64,000 nucleotides of DNA from Ricinus communis (GCF_019578655.1 NC_063264.1:9403213-9467212), one strand, 5' to 3'; positions 49,901 to 63,100 are shown, counted from the stretch's first letter. Notes: generated by a model not told the origin, from the letters alone. A program made the numbers and translations.

Positions 49901-52250
49901 GTCAAATGTTAGAAAGATTGGAAAAACATTCCTTTTTCTGTTGGTTAGATAGATACTCAGGGTTTTTCCAAATTCCTATTCATCATGATAATCAGGAAAA
50001 GACTAATTTTACCTGCCCTTATAACACTTTCGCTTATCGAAGAATGCCATTTGGATTATGTAATGTTCCTGCCACTTTTCAACGATGCATGATGGCAATT
50101 TTCTCAGGTCTTATTGAGAATTCTATAGAAGTTTTTATGGATGACTTCTCAGTCTATGGAACATATTTTGATGTTTGCCTTAATAATTTGGAAGGGGTGC
50201 TCCATAGATGTAAAGAAGTCAAGCTAATTCTCAATTGGGAAAAATGTCATTTTATAGTACAGTAGGGTGTCATTTTGGGTCATGTTGTTTCTCATAGGGG
50301 CATCGAAGTTGACAGGGCTAAGATAGAGGTCATTGAGCGTTTACCATCGCCTAATTCTGTAAAAGGAGTAAGGAGTTTCCTTGGTTATTCGGGGTTTTAT
50401 CGCCGTTTTATCAAAGACTTTTCAAAAATTGCTCGACCTCTAACTAAGCTCTTAGGCAAGGATGTTCCCTTTGTTTTTACTAATGTTTGTATTGAGGCTT
50501 TTGACAGGTTAAAGCAAGCTATTATATCTGCCCTAGTCATGCAATCGCCAAACTGGAATCTTCCATTTGAAATCATGTGTAGTGACTATGCAGTTGGGGC
50601 AGTGTTGGGCCAGAGGAAAGATCGAAAGCTCCATGCCATCCATTACGCGAGCAAAACTCTTAATTCGGCCCAGATGAACTATCCCACAATCGAGAAGGAA
50701 TTGTTGGCAGTGGTGTATGCAATGGAGAAGTTTCGGTCCTATCTGGTTGGATCGAAGGTGATAGTTCACACGAATCACGCAGCATTGAGGTATTTGATGA
50801 GTAAGAAAGATGCTAAACCTCGCTTGATTCAGTGGATTTTGTTGTTACAAGAATTTGACTTGGAAATTAAGGACAAGAAAGGAGCCAAAAATGTTTTTGC
50901 TGATCATCTCTCCTGACTTGTCCTTGATGGTGAAGGTGATGAGGATTCTCCCATCAATGATTCATTTTCTGATGAGCAACTTCTAGCTCTAGCTATTAAA
51001 GAGATCCCATGGTATGCTGATATAGCAAACTACTTGGCTAATTGTACTATTCCTCACGGCTATTCATCATAACAAAAGAAGAAATTCTTTAAAGAGGTGA
51101 GGAGACATTTTTGGGACGACCCTTTTCTTTACAAATCTTGTGCTGATGGGATGATTAGAAGGTGTATTCCAGAAAGTGAGGTGCCATTCATTATTTCATA
51201 TTGTCACGATTTTCCATGTGGAGGACATGCTGGCACTAGTAAGATTGCAACAAAGATTCTTCAGTGTGGTTTTTATTGGCCAAGTCTTTTCAAGGATGTT
51301 CATCAACATGTTAAGTCTTGTGATCGATGTCAACGAACTGGTAATATCTCTAAGAGGAATGAAATGCCTCTTAATAACATCCTCGAGGTGGAATTATTCG
51401 ATGTGTAGGGAATAGATTTCATGGGTCTGTTCCCTTCTTCTTATGGGAATGGGTATATCTTGGTCGATGTGGATTATGTCTCAAAGTGGGTTGAAGCCAT
51501 AACTACTCCAACCAATGATGCTTGTGTGGTAAGCAAGTTCTTTAAAAAGAATTTTTTTCCTCGATTTGGTGTACCACGAGTGTTGATTAGTGATAGAGGC
51601 AAGCATTTCTTGGAGAATCGATTTGAGGCGATGCTTAAAAAGTATGGAGTACATCATCGAGTAGGGCTTTCATATCACCCACAAAGTAGTGGTCAAGTAG
51701 AGATTTCTAATCGAGAGATCAAAACCATCTTGGAGAAGACGGTTGTGAATTCAAGGAAAGATTGGTCCGTGAAACTCAACGATGCACTATGGGCTTATAG
51801 GACAGCATTTAAGACCCCTATTGGCACCACTCCATATCGACTAGCTATGGGAAAGCATGTCATCTTCTGTTGAATTAGAGCATCGTGCATTTTAGGCTAT
51901 CAAGAGCCTAAATTTTGACTCTCAAATGGCAGGTGAGAAGAGACTCCTGCAACTTAATGAGCTAGAAGAGATTCGACTTGATGATTATGAAAGTTCAAGG
52001 TTGTACAATGAGAAGACTAAAAGATGGCATGACAAAGGATTTTGAGAAGAGAGTTAAGGAAGGCGACTTAGTTCTCCTTTTTAACTTTAGGTTAAAACTC
52101 TTTCCTGGAAAACTTCGCTCTCGATGGTCAAGACCATTCCGAGTTAGTAAGGTTTTCCCTTATGGTTCAATAGAGCTTTGGAACAGAAAAATGGTACTTT
52201 CAAGGTGAATGCTCAAAGACTGAAACATTACAGAGTCGGTGACCTCATTA
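46906..52250 (+). pseudogene. Athila-type gag-pol, single frame interrupted by stops
   Basis: From 46906 to about 51840 gag and pol stay in one reading frame; the breaks are in-frame stops, not shifts. The order is gag (capsid core around 47377-47600), a zinc-knuckle-like C-x2-C-x4-H-x4-C segment near 47809, a Pro/Gln-rich linker, protease (DLGESVSLIP, 48817-48846), reverse transcriptase (YPISDSKW; catalytic FMDDF at 50137-50151), RNase H (50580-50916) and integrase. Integrase retains its zinc-binding block (51200-51340) and catalytic Asp, Asp, Glu ([23 protein letters not shown]). Small deletions shift the frame at about 51840-51870, and the C-terminal part continues with stops to about 52250. 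It is not functional, but its enzyme motifs are better kept than in the 9-13-kb relic. Confidence 0.92.
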
Positions 52251-54830
52251 ACGAGAGTGTGGACATCACACTTTCCGACCCTTCATTGGAATGAATCGCA
52301 AAGGAGGTCGAGCTTATGACCTTATAAACAAGCGCTTTTGGGAGGCACCCCAAACTCATTCCTAATTTTATTTTTATTTTCAATTTTCTTTTTACTCATA
52401 ATTTACTTTATTTATTTACATTTTTCATTTATAAATAATAATTAAAAAAATTTAAATTAGAAAAATAAAATCATAAAAATAATTTTTCGTTTTATGCAAG
52501 CATTTTGGTACAAAATCAATTTTCTTAGGACTTAGAACTTTGACTTTTTATCTTCTTTTATTTTGCTTTGTTTTGTGTGTTGTGTTTTTATTTCTTTTAC
52601 TTAATTTGTTTTAGCTTAAGCCTTATTCTTATTTTATCGCTTTCATTTCATTTTTTTAATAGGTACTCATGCCCTCACCAAATTAGCTAAGAAAAAAAAA
52701 GAAAAAAGGGGGGAAACGAGAGAATGAAGGCAGTATAGTCCACAACCACCTCGTAGCCGACTATTCTGAACCACAGGTAACCCGTGACTCTCAAAATAAA
52801 ATAGCACACGAGGCGGTCCGCTCCATAGCAAGGTCGCGAAAAGAAAGGAGACAACCAGTCTATTCCACTGGATGGACGCGATGCACCCATAATCATCGCA
52901 GCCTGGTCGTGACTCGTCTCATTACAGTTAAAGGCGACAGCTCGAGCCCTATGTTCGGTGCCGCACTTTCTCCAGCCTCTTCATCAACTCACAGCTGCAA
53001 AAAAAAAAAAATTTGGCTCAAATCTTCAGCATTCATTGAAATTGCACAAAACCTTGATTGAATTTACTCTTCATTAGTTGGGGATTTTGTAACTAGCAAC
53101 GAAATACCCTAATTAATCTGAAACCTAGGTTTTGAATTGCTTGATTTTTGAAGGAAAGTCGGGAACAATCTGCTGGATTTTTGATGCCTGATTCAACCAG
53201 ACTTCAACCAAACTCGCTCTAGAGAATCTAAATACTTGGATGAAGTCACAAGGATTTTCAAACCCTCCTCCTCCTCTTTAATGAGATTTTATGAGTATCT
53301 CTCCCTTTTACTTATGTTTATATTTTGCATTTGCATTGAGGACACTGCAACATTTAAGTGTGGGGGAGGGTATTAATATATGTATTAGTTTTTTTGGTGT
53401 TGCTAAAAAAAGAAAATAAATGAAAAGAAAAAAAACTTTGAACATTCCAAGCCAATTTATGAAGCAAGTAATTTCAAGAGAAAAATGTTTTTCTATAGTT
53501 CTTGTCATGAGTTGATTGACATTGGATTGAATAATTCGGTAATGATGTGTAAATCCTTTCTTGGCAATGGGTTGTGGCTAGAATTATCTTCCGGACCCCG
53601 ATTCGACTAATGCATGTATCTTAAGTAACTTGTGAGGAATTTGAGCCATATAGGCTGACAAATCTGAATCAGTCTTTGTTCTTCATGTGTGATTAGATAT
53701 TTTCCTCTTATGTAGTACGATTCTTGGACTTGTCTTGGTTCTATTCGAGACTTTGTGACACGTATGTGGGGGAATGACTGAAGATTCCTTTAGGTAGTTA
53801 GAGCCTCAAATTTTAGGATTAGGATTATTCGCTCCTTTTTCTTTTTATTTTACATTCCCCTCTAGGTTGAACCATGTTGAGCTTCGATCCCATTTCTTGA
53901 CACCCTACATTACATGCCTTAGAGCCTTTTGTAGGTTTTGTTTGGATTTTGCGGAGTATGCTACTACAATGTATGCTTTATATGTCAATATGGAGATTGT
54001 GATACGAAAGAAAAGTTGCAAAGTTTATTACTCAAATAAAGTGTTAGTTTATTTTCAAAAAAAAAAAGTGAAAAGTTCGGGAAAGAAGCACATAATTTCC
54101 CGATATACAAAAAAAAAGAAAAAAAAGAGGAGAATGAACCTAACATTTGGAAATAGTTGTGTTGGTCGGAGTATATTTTATTTTCTTTTATTAGGATTTG
54201 AGCACCACATCCCCAAATAACATTGTCTTACCCTATTTTAACCAAGCCTACCCTATTACAAGGAACTCATGACCCCCGTATTTGTGCCACCCCAAAATAA
54301 GTAGAGAAAGATGAGAGGCAAGTCTAAAGAGGAAGACTACAAAAGTGTCGAGGTGCGTGAACGAAGAATAGGTTGAGTGATGATGCTGCTACCTTTTTAA
54401 ACACATGAGAGACTCAATTTGTTTTCTTTTACAAAACTAAAATGAGAAGCTACATGCATATAATTGAGTTAGGGGAATGAGGCGGTAAGATTAGTTGGTC
54501 ATTGAAGGGTGTCATTGACTTACTGTTTCATTCCATGTTCATTGATTTATGACCTTAACATAGTTCCTAAAATGATTTTAAGTTTTCGTAATTGTTACTT
54601 GATTGAATTTATTGGTTTGGATGTTCATTATTCGACTTTGTAGGTATGCCATTCTGAAAACTTTCACGAGACCTTACTCATCCGCTGGGTAACCTAAGGG
54701 TTTAAAGCGCTTGTTGCACATGCTAAGTGCAACCGTGATTCCTACGACAGTGAGTTAGGATTTTATTGCTTTATTAGTATAGTTTTTCTTATTTTTATTT
54801 TGTTTCCTCGAGGACGAGTAAATGTTAAGT
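52251..54830 (+). other. Non-coding 3' region of the Athila-type element
   Basis: No domain was recognised between pol and the 3' LTR. A phrase 'ttaagtgtgggggagg' at about 53356-53371 is repeated as 'ttaagtgtgggggaat' at 54824-54839, beside the 3' LTR. Each follows a 'gaggac' phrase. The repeated purine-rich tracts may be a duplicated or internal polypurine tract. Open frames here lack domain signs. Confidence 0.6.
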
Positions 54831-54840
54831 GTGGGGGAAT

Positions 54841-56208
54841 TGATAACGCAATAATATACTTATTTTATATGCTATATATATACATTTTTCTTCATGTCAT
54901 CTTCGCATATCTAATCTTTTAGAGCTATTATTCGTTGTTTTCGATATTTCTCTCATCGAGTTCGTTTTGTTTTATTCTTGTAGGAATTGGCTCAAGTTCC
55001 TAGGCGTTGGCGAGGATGTTTGTAGTGTCATTCATGGTCAAGCACGATGTCAAAGAGATACTCATGCCTAGGAGGATCTTATATGGCGTAACGAGCAAAG
55101 GAAGCTATCCCGCGGCCACTCCGTGACTTGGCTTTCAAGGCCAACGATAAAGTAAAAAAATAGTCCACTCCGCCCCTTGCTCGCGGTCTACAATGCCACG
55201 CCGCGGCCTGCCCGTGGCTGGATCTACAAAACTGCATTTTGGACACCTGTCTAGTCGAATTTTTAGGGTAAAAACCTAGCCAAACTCTTGGATATCCTAT
55301 GATATAAATAGATTGTGAAAAGAACTTGAAAAGATGAAGCCCCCTTCTCCTTTTCTCCTTAGTTTTAGGCTATGTTTCCTTTCTCTATTATGTTACTTTT
55401 CTTTATGCTTTGAAGATTTATCAAAGACCTCATCATTCATTTATCAATCCAAGTATTTTCCTTTTCCTTTTTAAGTTGTTATTAATTATGCTTTCTTTTA
55501 TAATCTATTTTGTTTATTTAACTATCATGAGTGAGTAGTTTTCTAATGTAAGGTTAAGTGAACCGTAACCATGATTGATGTATGATTTGTTTCTTTAATT
55601 CTCTAAATTAATTATTTAATTGCTCTTGCTTAATTGATTGTGCATATTCCAATACTAGATTAAGGATAATTAGTATTGTTATGATTCCATTGTCTTTATC
55701 ACAATGAGAGTTGGGTTTTGACAGATTTGAATATTTCAATTAAGGATATGAAATTCTCCATGAAAGTAGGCAGAATAGATTGTTAGGAAGTCAGGGTATT
55801 GAGTTTAATGTCATTAATTTGCATGATTCCACGGGAGTAGGTTTTGATTGCTATTAGGGAAGCCACTGATACTTGAGAGAGATCTATGGTATTTTATAGG
55901 GTTACCTTTCCTTGTGAATATTTATTTAATTAGTTTGGGGTAGGAATTTATCTTTGCATAAATTATGCTAGTAGGGATACTTAACTCTAGGTGCTTTTTA
56001 TCCTTAAGTTTATTCTCATTATTATTATTTTCATTATAGATTAATTCATCCTCAATCGTTGATTTGGTTACTTACTTAGCATTAATTAAAATCAAGATTA
56101 GCTAGTTTTTACTACTTCAGTCTCTAGGAATTCGACTCTTGCTTGGCCGACTACATAGTTAGAAGGTCTAGTTAAGTTATTTTTGATAGGCACACGACAG
56201 CCTTATCA
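54841..56208 (+). repeat. Athila-type 3' LTR
   Basis: Matches the 5' LTR along its whole length; starts TGATAACGCA and ends ACAGCCTTATCA. It has an additional stretch of about 20 bp near 55190 and several small indels relative to the 5' copy. Confidence 0.93.
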
Positions 56209-57505
56209 TGATTGACCCAATATCCATGTGGTAGCTGATCTCTTTAGGGAGCAGCCTAGGGAATGAAACAAGAAACTGCTCAACTAATACTTAACAAAGG
56301 AAGTGAATGAAGCTATCCAGTGAATCCCTATAGGGCCAAGACAAGAAGGGGACATGATTGCATGGCATTAAGATAGAAAGGGTGAATATATAGTAAAATC
56401 AGGTTATTGGCTTCTGTGTAAGATGAAGTTTGAAGAATTGCAATCTAAAGCCTCATCATCACAGTCTGATGAATAAAAAATATGGAAATCCATCTGGAAA
56501 GCAAAGGTTTCTCCCAAAATCCAAAATTGTTTTTGGAGAATTTTGAGAAACAATGAGTGTCCAAGAAAATCTGTTCAAAAGGAAGACAGCTCACTCTCCT
56601 AGGTGTAATATGTGCTAAAATGAAGTTGAAACATGTGAATATATGTTGTTCTTCTGCCCGAGAGCATCACAAGTATGGTTATCGAGCGTTTAATTTACTC
56701 TCCATCCTTGGTGGGATTTCGATATATATATGATTGGTGGAAAATTATGTATAAGGAGTTTGGGAAAAAAGGCAGAGACGGGATGGTGGAAGAGATCATG
56801 TTTACAAAATGGGCGATATGGAAAATGAGGAACTCAATTGTATTCAAAGGTGAGAACCCTAATCCAAAAAAGATAGCTGACCAAGCTTTCAAAAATTGGC
56901 AGAATTCCAACAAAGTGTTGAGGTGGCAGAAGTATAATCAGGTTTATAGTCCCAGATCACGGGACATCAAAGCTCCTCAACTTGATCCTCTCTAAAAGAT
57001 GGAAAGCTGAAATTTAATATTGATGCAACTTTTAATGAGTCCTCCTTGATGGCTAGCTTAGCAATTGTAATTTAAAATAGCAGAGGAGAGCTTGTTAAGG
57101 TTGGATATAGAAGGGTGAAAGCTTTTTTAGCTCTTCTGGGTGAAGCTTTAGCACTGAAGGAAGTTATCCTGCTGGCCAAAGACGTGGGCAATTATATTGC
57201 CATTTTTGAGTTTGATGCTTTACTAGTAATTAAAGTTGTCTCTGATGTAAATAAAGCAGTATTATAGAATTAAAAGCAATCATTCTATAAATTAGACGTT
57301 TAATCTTGGATAGGCCTTTATTTATTTTCAATGCATATCAGAAGAACAATAAAGTAGTGTAGCTGACTTTGTAGCAAGAGGTTGTTTAGCATAATCTTTC
57401 CCCCCTGAATTTGGTAATGAATCCCCCCCTTGTGTTAAGGGATCTTCTGTATTTTGAAGCTTTTCTAGTTGTTTGAATGAATATTTTACTGTTCAAAAGA
57501 AGTTG
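56209..57505 (+). pseudogene. LINE (L1-like) ORF2 C-terminal remnant with RNase H-like domain
   Basis: The readable frame carries the plant LINE zinc-binding/RVT region (LFREQPREWNKKL, then a W block near 56380 and KIWKSIWKAKVSPKI near 56475-56520). It continues through 56675-56995 (WAIWKMRNSIVFKGENPNP) to an RNase H-like domain at about 57006-57270, with the catalytic residues visible as FNIDAT, GEALAL and FEFDA. Several stops break it. The tail (about 57470-57505: gaatattttactgttcaaaa) looks like a plant LINE 3' end, although no long poly(A) follows. It starts at the Athila target duplication, so it was in place before that insertion. Confidence 0.8.
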
Positions 57506-57544
57506 TAATAGTCTGGATCCAAATTACACAAGAAACTATGACGT

Positions 57545-58035
57545 CACTTATTTTGATATTTTTTCAAGTCCAACATATTTAATTTTGGAGTTCTCCTAAC
57601 TCCACAAATTAAATAATCAATATATATTTCATATCATTAGTTCTAACTCTTTATTATATATTATCAGACATTTTATGTCTTATTTTGATGTGCAATTCGA
57701 TTCATTATTGCATCCTTGTATTCTTACATATCCATCAATTTTCACATGGTTTGTTCTCGAACCACACATTTCTTGGAAAGATTATGCTCTGGTTCTATTT
57801 ATAACGACTCAGATCTACATCAGATGAGAAAATATATGTTTTCACCCTTACAAACCTCACGGTGTTATGCTCTTGGTGGATTTGAGTACTTCCTAAAAGG
57901 TCAATCATTTTGATTTTTCTAAATCCAACACATAAAATTTTAGATTTTTTCCTAACTCTACATCTAAATGATAAAAAAAAATATTATGTGATTGGTTTCA
58001 AGTCTTTACATATATGTTATCGTATGTAAAATTTG
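57545..58035. repeat. Imperfect direct repeat, about 0.36-kb spacing
   Basis: The block 57545-57675 (ttcaagtccaacata, then ctcctaactccacaaatt) is echoed at 57905-58025 (tctaaatccaacaca, then tcctaactctacatcta). Divergence is high and function is unknown. Confidence 0.5.
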
Positions 58036-60160
58036 ATTCAGTCATATGCCTCCTTGTTATAAAGGCTTGCTATCTTATAAGCGTGTCAAAAGCTAAGTAT
58101 TTTACTTTTGCCCCAATATTTCTTCTCTCACTAGATCGCTTATCCGGCTAGGATAACATAAAAATAGTTGGAGATAGTCGAGGATAAATGAAAAAAGAAA
58201 GAACATTTCAACACATTACGGTTAAACAGTTACCAATAAGGTGTTTGGAGCAAGCAAGGTGTGAAAGTAAGAGGCAGCCATTAACCTATACTCAACAAAA
58301 CGAATTAATCAAACGCAAAAGACCCAAAGTCTTTTATTAAATATTCAGTTTAAGAAATTTTTGCCTTTTAATTTACAATAATGTTCAAGTTTTTAATTCC
58401 TTAGCTCAAGCATTTAATTTACGTTATAAGCATTTACCTATTTTATACAATTGATTTCTTAATTTTACAATTTACTATCAAATTTTAGCTTTCAAAGTTT
58501 TTTCTTCCAAATTCTTTAGTTTTCGAAATCTTAGCTTTCAATTTAATATAATAAATCTTTCAGCTCCTGCTCATAGTTCAATATCTTTTTCAAATACTTT
58601 TAACTCAACCAATCAAACTTTTCCATCACAAATATGTTTTATTGTTAAATTAATAATTTGAGTTTAACATTCTTAATCAAAGCTAAGATTATTTGCTTTC
58701 ATTTTTATCAAATAAATTTCTTAATTTATTTATTATATTGAATTTAGCTTTTAAATTTCTTAATTTATTTAATAAAAATATAGCAGCTTAGCTAAAAATT
58801 TAAAATAGCTTATACATCAGTTTAACTTATTGAGTATTTAGTTTTATTATTTTTTTAAAATATTAGGTAATAATATATAAAGTTTAACATGAAAATTCTA
58901 TAATATTTATTAAAATATATAAATTATAAATTATAAATTTTAATAAATTATAAAATATCCTCATCCCTTTCTGAAAAACTAATTTACTTCGATCAAATTC
59001 TATATGGAGGAATAAGAATCTCAAAAAAAAAAAAAAACTCGCGTTGCCCCAATCCATTAACATTTCTGAATAATATTTTTATGAGAATTACACTAAACTT
59101 AAAATTTATATATAAAATAATGCACTTGTCATATAAAAGAAATAATATTTATGTTCTATGATTTAAACTGATGAATTCTAAACTGTAATAATAAAATAAT
59201 ATAAAACAAATAGGTGTATATTATAAATTTAAAATATTAATTATAAATAAATATTATCAATTATGTACCTAATTTTATTTTTTGGGATTTTGTCTGAATA
59301 ATGTGAAATATAAATTTCTCATGATATAGTTGGAATATACAAAATCATGTATTACTCTAATACAAATATAAAACTTAACTGAGAAATGTATTTGAAAAGA
59401 AAATCCATGACTTCAAAGTTTTAAGAGGGAATAGAAACATGCCCAATGTGGCTGCTGCTAGAGCTCTCAGGGTTGGGGAGCTTTCTTTTTCATATTGATT
59501 CATCCCTAATGTGGCTAATCTGACTAATTTGTTATTTTTTCAATGGAATTATAAATTGATTTTCATGAAAAAAGAAATAGGGGACATGCATGGGACTAAG
59601 CAACGCAATAGAGTTGTCAGGTCCCTTCTTTACCTACAAGTCTTCAAATGCCAGTTATATTCCCTTACATATTATTATCAAATTTATGTAGTATAAGGAC
59701 TTCATAATACATGTTAAAAAAAAAATTATAAAGAGACTACAATAAGAGAATTTCTCAGGTCAAAGACTAACAATTCCTCCTAGAATACCGTAGTCTTTAC
59801 CTGTTTCCAAGGTCTAGAATGTTATTCAGTAATAATGTTTGATCTATTGATGCATTTTTTAATCATAAATTGTGCCCATTAGGTGAACAATAAGGGTTTT
59901 CTTTTTGTGGTGGTAATAAGGGTTTTCTTTATATCCTACATAAGTTGACATGTTTATGAATGATAAGAGAATAAGTCCTAGTCATATTAAATAGTGGAAT
60001 AAAAGAAGTAATATATGGCTGACATGATTGACAAAGAATATTGATTTGATGTAAATATATATGCATACAATAACAGGATATCGTAGCTAACTTGAAATTT
60101 CTTCCTAAAACATTTTGTGTTTGGAATAATTACACATTCTGTTATTGTAGGCAATGCAAT
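58036..60160. other. AT-rich intergenic, presumed SRK3 promoter at its right end
   Basis: No gene is supported. Long A/T tracts run from 58320 to 59300. The final few hundred bases should contain the SRK3 promoter and 5' leader. Confidence 0.5.
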
Positions 60161-63100
60161 ATGATGACAAGCAGAATACACCAAAGGAAATCTTCAATAT
60201 TCTCCTATATATTCTGCCTCTCTTTAACTTCCATCTTCATGACATCTATAGCCCGTGACGCTATTTCTGCAACTGAATCTATTAGTGATGGTCAGACTAT
60301 AGTTTCAGCTGGTGGCAGCTTTGAATTGGGATTTTTCAGCCTGCGCAATTCTAACTATTACTTGGGAATATGGTTCAAAAAGATATCTCATGGAACAATT
60401 GCCTGGGTTGCCAATAGAGAAACTCCACTTACAAATTCATCAGGAGTACTAAAGTTTGATGACAGGGGAAAACTTGTTCTTCTCAATCAGGATAATTTGA
60501 TCCTTTGGTCTTCCAATATATCACGAGTAGTGCAAAACCCTGTTGCGCAGCTTTTGGATTCAGGAAATCTTGTTATTTGGGATGAAAATGATACTGTCCC
60601 AGAAAATTACTTGTGGCAAAGTTTTCATCATCCTGATAAAACATTTCTACCAGGAATGAAGATTGGGAAACTAGCTCATGGCTTGGAAGTTCAATTATCA
60701 TCATGGAAGAGCGTAGATGATCCTTCTCAAGGAAACTTCACTTATCAGCTTGATTCAAGTGGTTTACAGATGGTTGTCAAACGGAATTCAGCTATGGCAG
60801 CTCGATCAGGACCATGGGTTGGTATTACCTTTAGTGGGATGCCATATGTAGAAGAAAATCCAGTTTTCGACTATGCATTTGTACATCAAGAGGAGATTTA
60901 CTATACTTTCGAGCTTGTTAACAGCTCAGTTTTTACAAAGGTTGTTTTGTCTACGAATGGTATCATGGACCGGTACACCTGGATCGATCGGATCAGCGAT
61001 TGGGGTCTATACTCATCTGCGCCAACTGATAATTGTGATACTTATGCATTATGTGGTGCTCATGCTAGTTGTGACATAAGCAACTCACCTGTATGTTCGT
61101 GTTTGAATAAATTTGTTCCAAAACATGAAAATGATTGGAATAGAGCAGATTGGTCAGGTGGATGTGTTCGAAAGACGCCATTGGACTGCGAAGGAGATGG
61201 GTTCATAAGGTATTCGAATGTTAAATTGCCTGACATGATGAATTTCTCAATCAATGTAAGCATGACCCTGGAGGAATGTAAGATGATATGCTTGGCAAAT
61301 TGTTCTTGCATGGCTTATGCCAATTCCGATATTAGAGGAAGCGGAAGCGGATGCTTCCTTTGGTTCGGGGACCTTATTGACATAAAACAATACAAAGAGG
61401 ACGGGCAAGATCTTTACATTAGGATGGCTTCTTCCGAATTAGGTATACGCTATCACGCTTACGTTGATTATTCACTCAGTATATGATTTACATGTCTAAA
61501 TGTTGTATGCATTGGCATGTCAAATTTAACTTGACTGACTTGTATATATGACATTTCTGCTTTTAGTTGTTAAAAACCATGCGAGCACCAATCGCAGGAA
61601 AGAATCGGTGATCATAGCAACCGCAGTATCGTTGACAGGAATTCTTCTTCTTGTCCTGGGTTTAGGCTTGTACATAAGGAAAAGGAAGAAGCAAAATGCA
61701 GGAGGTAGATCTAGTACCCCATTGACCCTGTGAAACTTAAGTTAATTTGCAATTTGTTTTATATTCTCTTTCTATTTACTACTTCACAGGGAAGCACGAA
61801 AATCTAGAGCTACCTCATTTTGACTTCGCCATAATAGCTAACGCTACGAATAACTTCTCGTCCTACAATATGCTTGGAGAAGGGGGCTTTGGACCTGTCT
61901 ACAAGGTAACAGAATTAGGACGTATCATCCAGCTTTCTCTATTACCAGTTGCTGCCAATTCCATGTGCTTGTAGTCAACCCTGTTGGTATCACTTTGGCC
62001 ACCACACACTATCTAACATACCAAATTTCTTAAGGTTCAAAACCTTTAATTGCGTTCTTTTCTAAAAGCAAACTCTGGAAAAGTTTATTATTTGCATACC
62101 TAACAACACACTCTACATTTTCAGGGCCTGCTTAAAGAAGGACAAGAAGTTGCTGTTAAGAGACTCTCCAGGGACTCTAGACAAGGGCTTGATGAATTCA
62201 AGAATGAAGTCAAATACATTGCCGAACTTCAGCACAGAAACCTGGTGAAGCTTCTGGGATATTGCATTCATCAAGAAGAAAAGATGTTAATCTATGAATA
62301 CATGCCTAATAAGAGCCTAGACTACTATATTCTTGGTTAGAATCTCTCAACCCTGATATATGATTCGCAAGGAAATTTATATAAGTTAATTTCATAAAGT
62401 ATTCCGGAACCTCTTAATTTATCAATTTATGGTCTCATCTAAATCAATCAAGCAACAACATGAGCTTCCTAATAAATATTCTCTTCATAGTAGCTAAATT
62501 TACAGTCAGCAGCCATAAGGATTAATCTTTGAATATAATGTGGACAGATGAAACACGAAGCAAGCTATTGGACTGGAACGTGAGGTTCCACATTATCAGT
62601 GGAATCTCCAGGGGACTTCTCTATCTTCATCAAGACTCCAGACTAAGAATAATTCATAGGGATATCAAATTGAGTAATATTTTATTAGACAATGAGATGA
62701 ATCCAAAAATATCAGATTTTGGCATGGCTAGAAGTTTTGGGGGTAATGAAACTGTTGCAAATACAAAGAGAGTTGTTGGAACTTAGTAAGTTTTTTATTT
62801 TATTATTCTCACTTCTTCTTTCTTCGAACATGAGAAACTGCATGCAACTGATTTCTCTAAACATGTTTAGAAAAGCACTAATTTAATCATCTCGTGCAGC
62901 GGTTATATGTCGCCAGAGTATGCTATTGACGGACTATTCTCAGTAAAGTCAGATACATTCAGTTTTGGTGTTTTGGTGTTGGAGATAATTAGTGGGAGGA
63001 GAAACAGAGGATTTAGTCATCCAGATCACCAACTCAACCTTCTTGGGCATGTAAGCTTTAAAACAAGTGGTTAATCTTGATTTTCTATCTTTAGGCTACT

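Larger units (their letters stand above)
45418..56208 (+). mobile_element. Athila-type Ty3/gypsy LTR retrotransposon with both LTRs and TGATT target duplication
   Basis: The element is 10,791 bp, with LTRs at 45418-46764 and 54841-56208. It is flanked by TGATT at 45413-45417 and again at 56209-56213, a 5-bp target duplication. A primer-binding site follows the 5' LTR and a purine-rich tract (gtgggggaat) precedes the 3' LTR. Gag-pol runs from 46906 to about 52250. The 2.6 kb between pol and the 3' LTR has no recognisable env-like gene. The insertion landed right at the CACTA terminus: the first two bases of the target duplication are the transposon's last two. Dozens of differences between LTRs and many stops show an old, inactive insertion. 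Confidence 0.95.

Noticed and set aside
53308..54220. Frames of 66 and 117 residues in the Athila-type 3' region, considered as an env-like gene
   Set aside because: No signal peptide plus transmembrane layout and no similarity that I recognise; the Lys-rich tail comes from A-runs.
57716..57913. 65-residue frame near the LINE 3' end
   Set aside because: Outside the LINE homology and within an imperfect direct repeat; no domain.
60092..60160. Upstream in-frame Met extending SRK3 by 23 residues
   Set aside because: The extension is Cys/aromatic-rich, has no match in SRK1 or SRK2 and would place a non-signal segment before the signal peptide.
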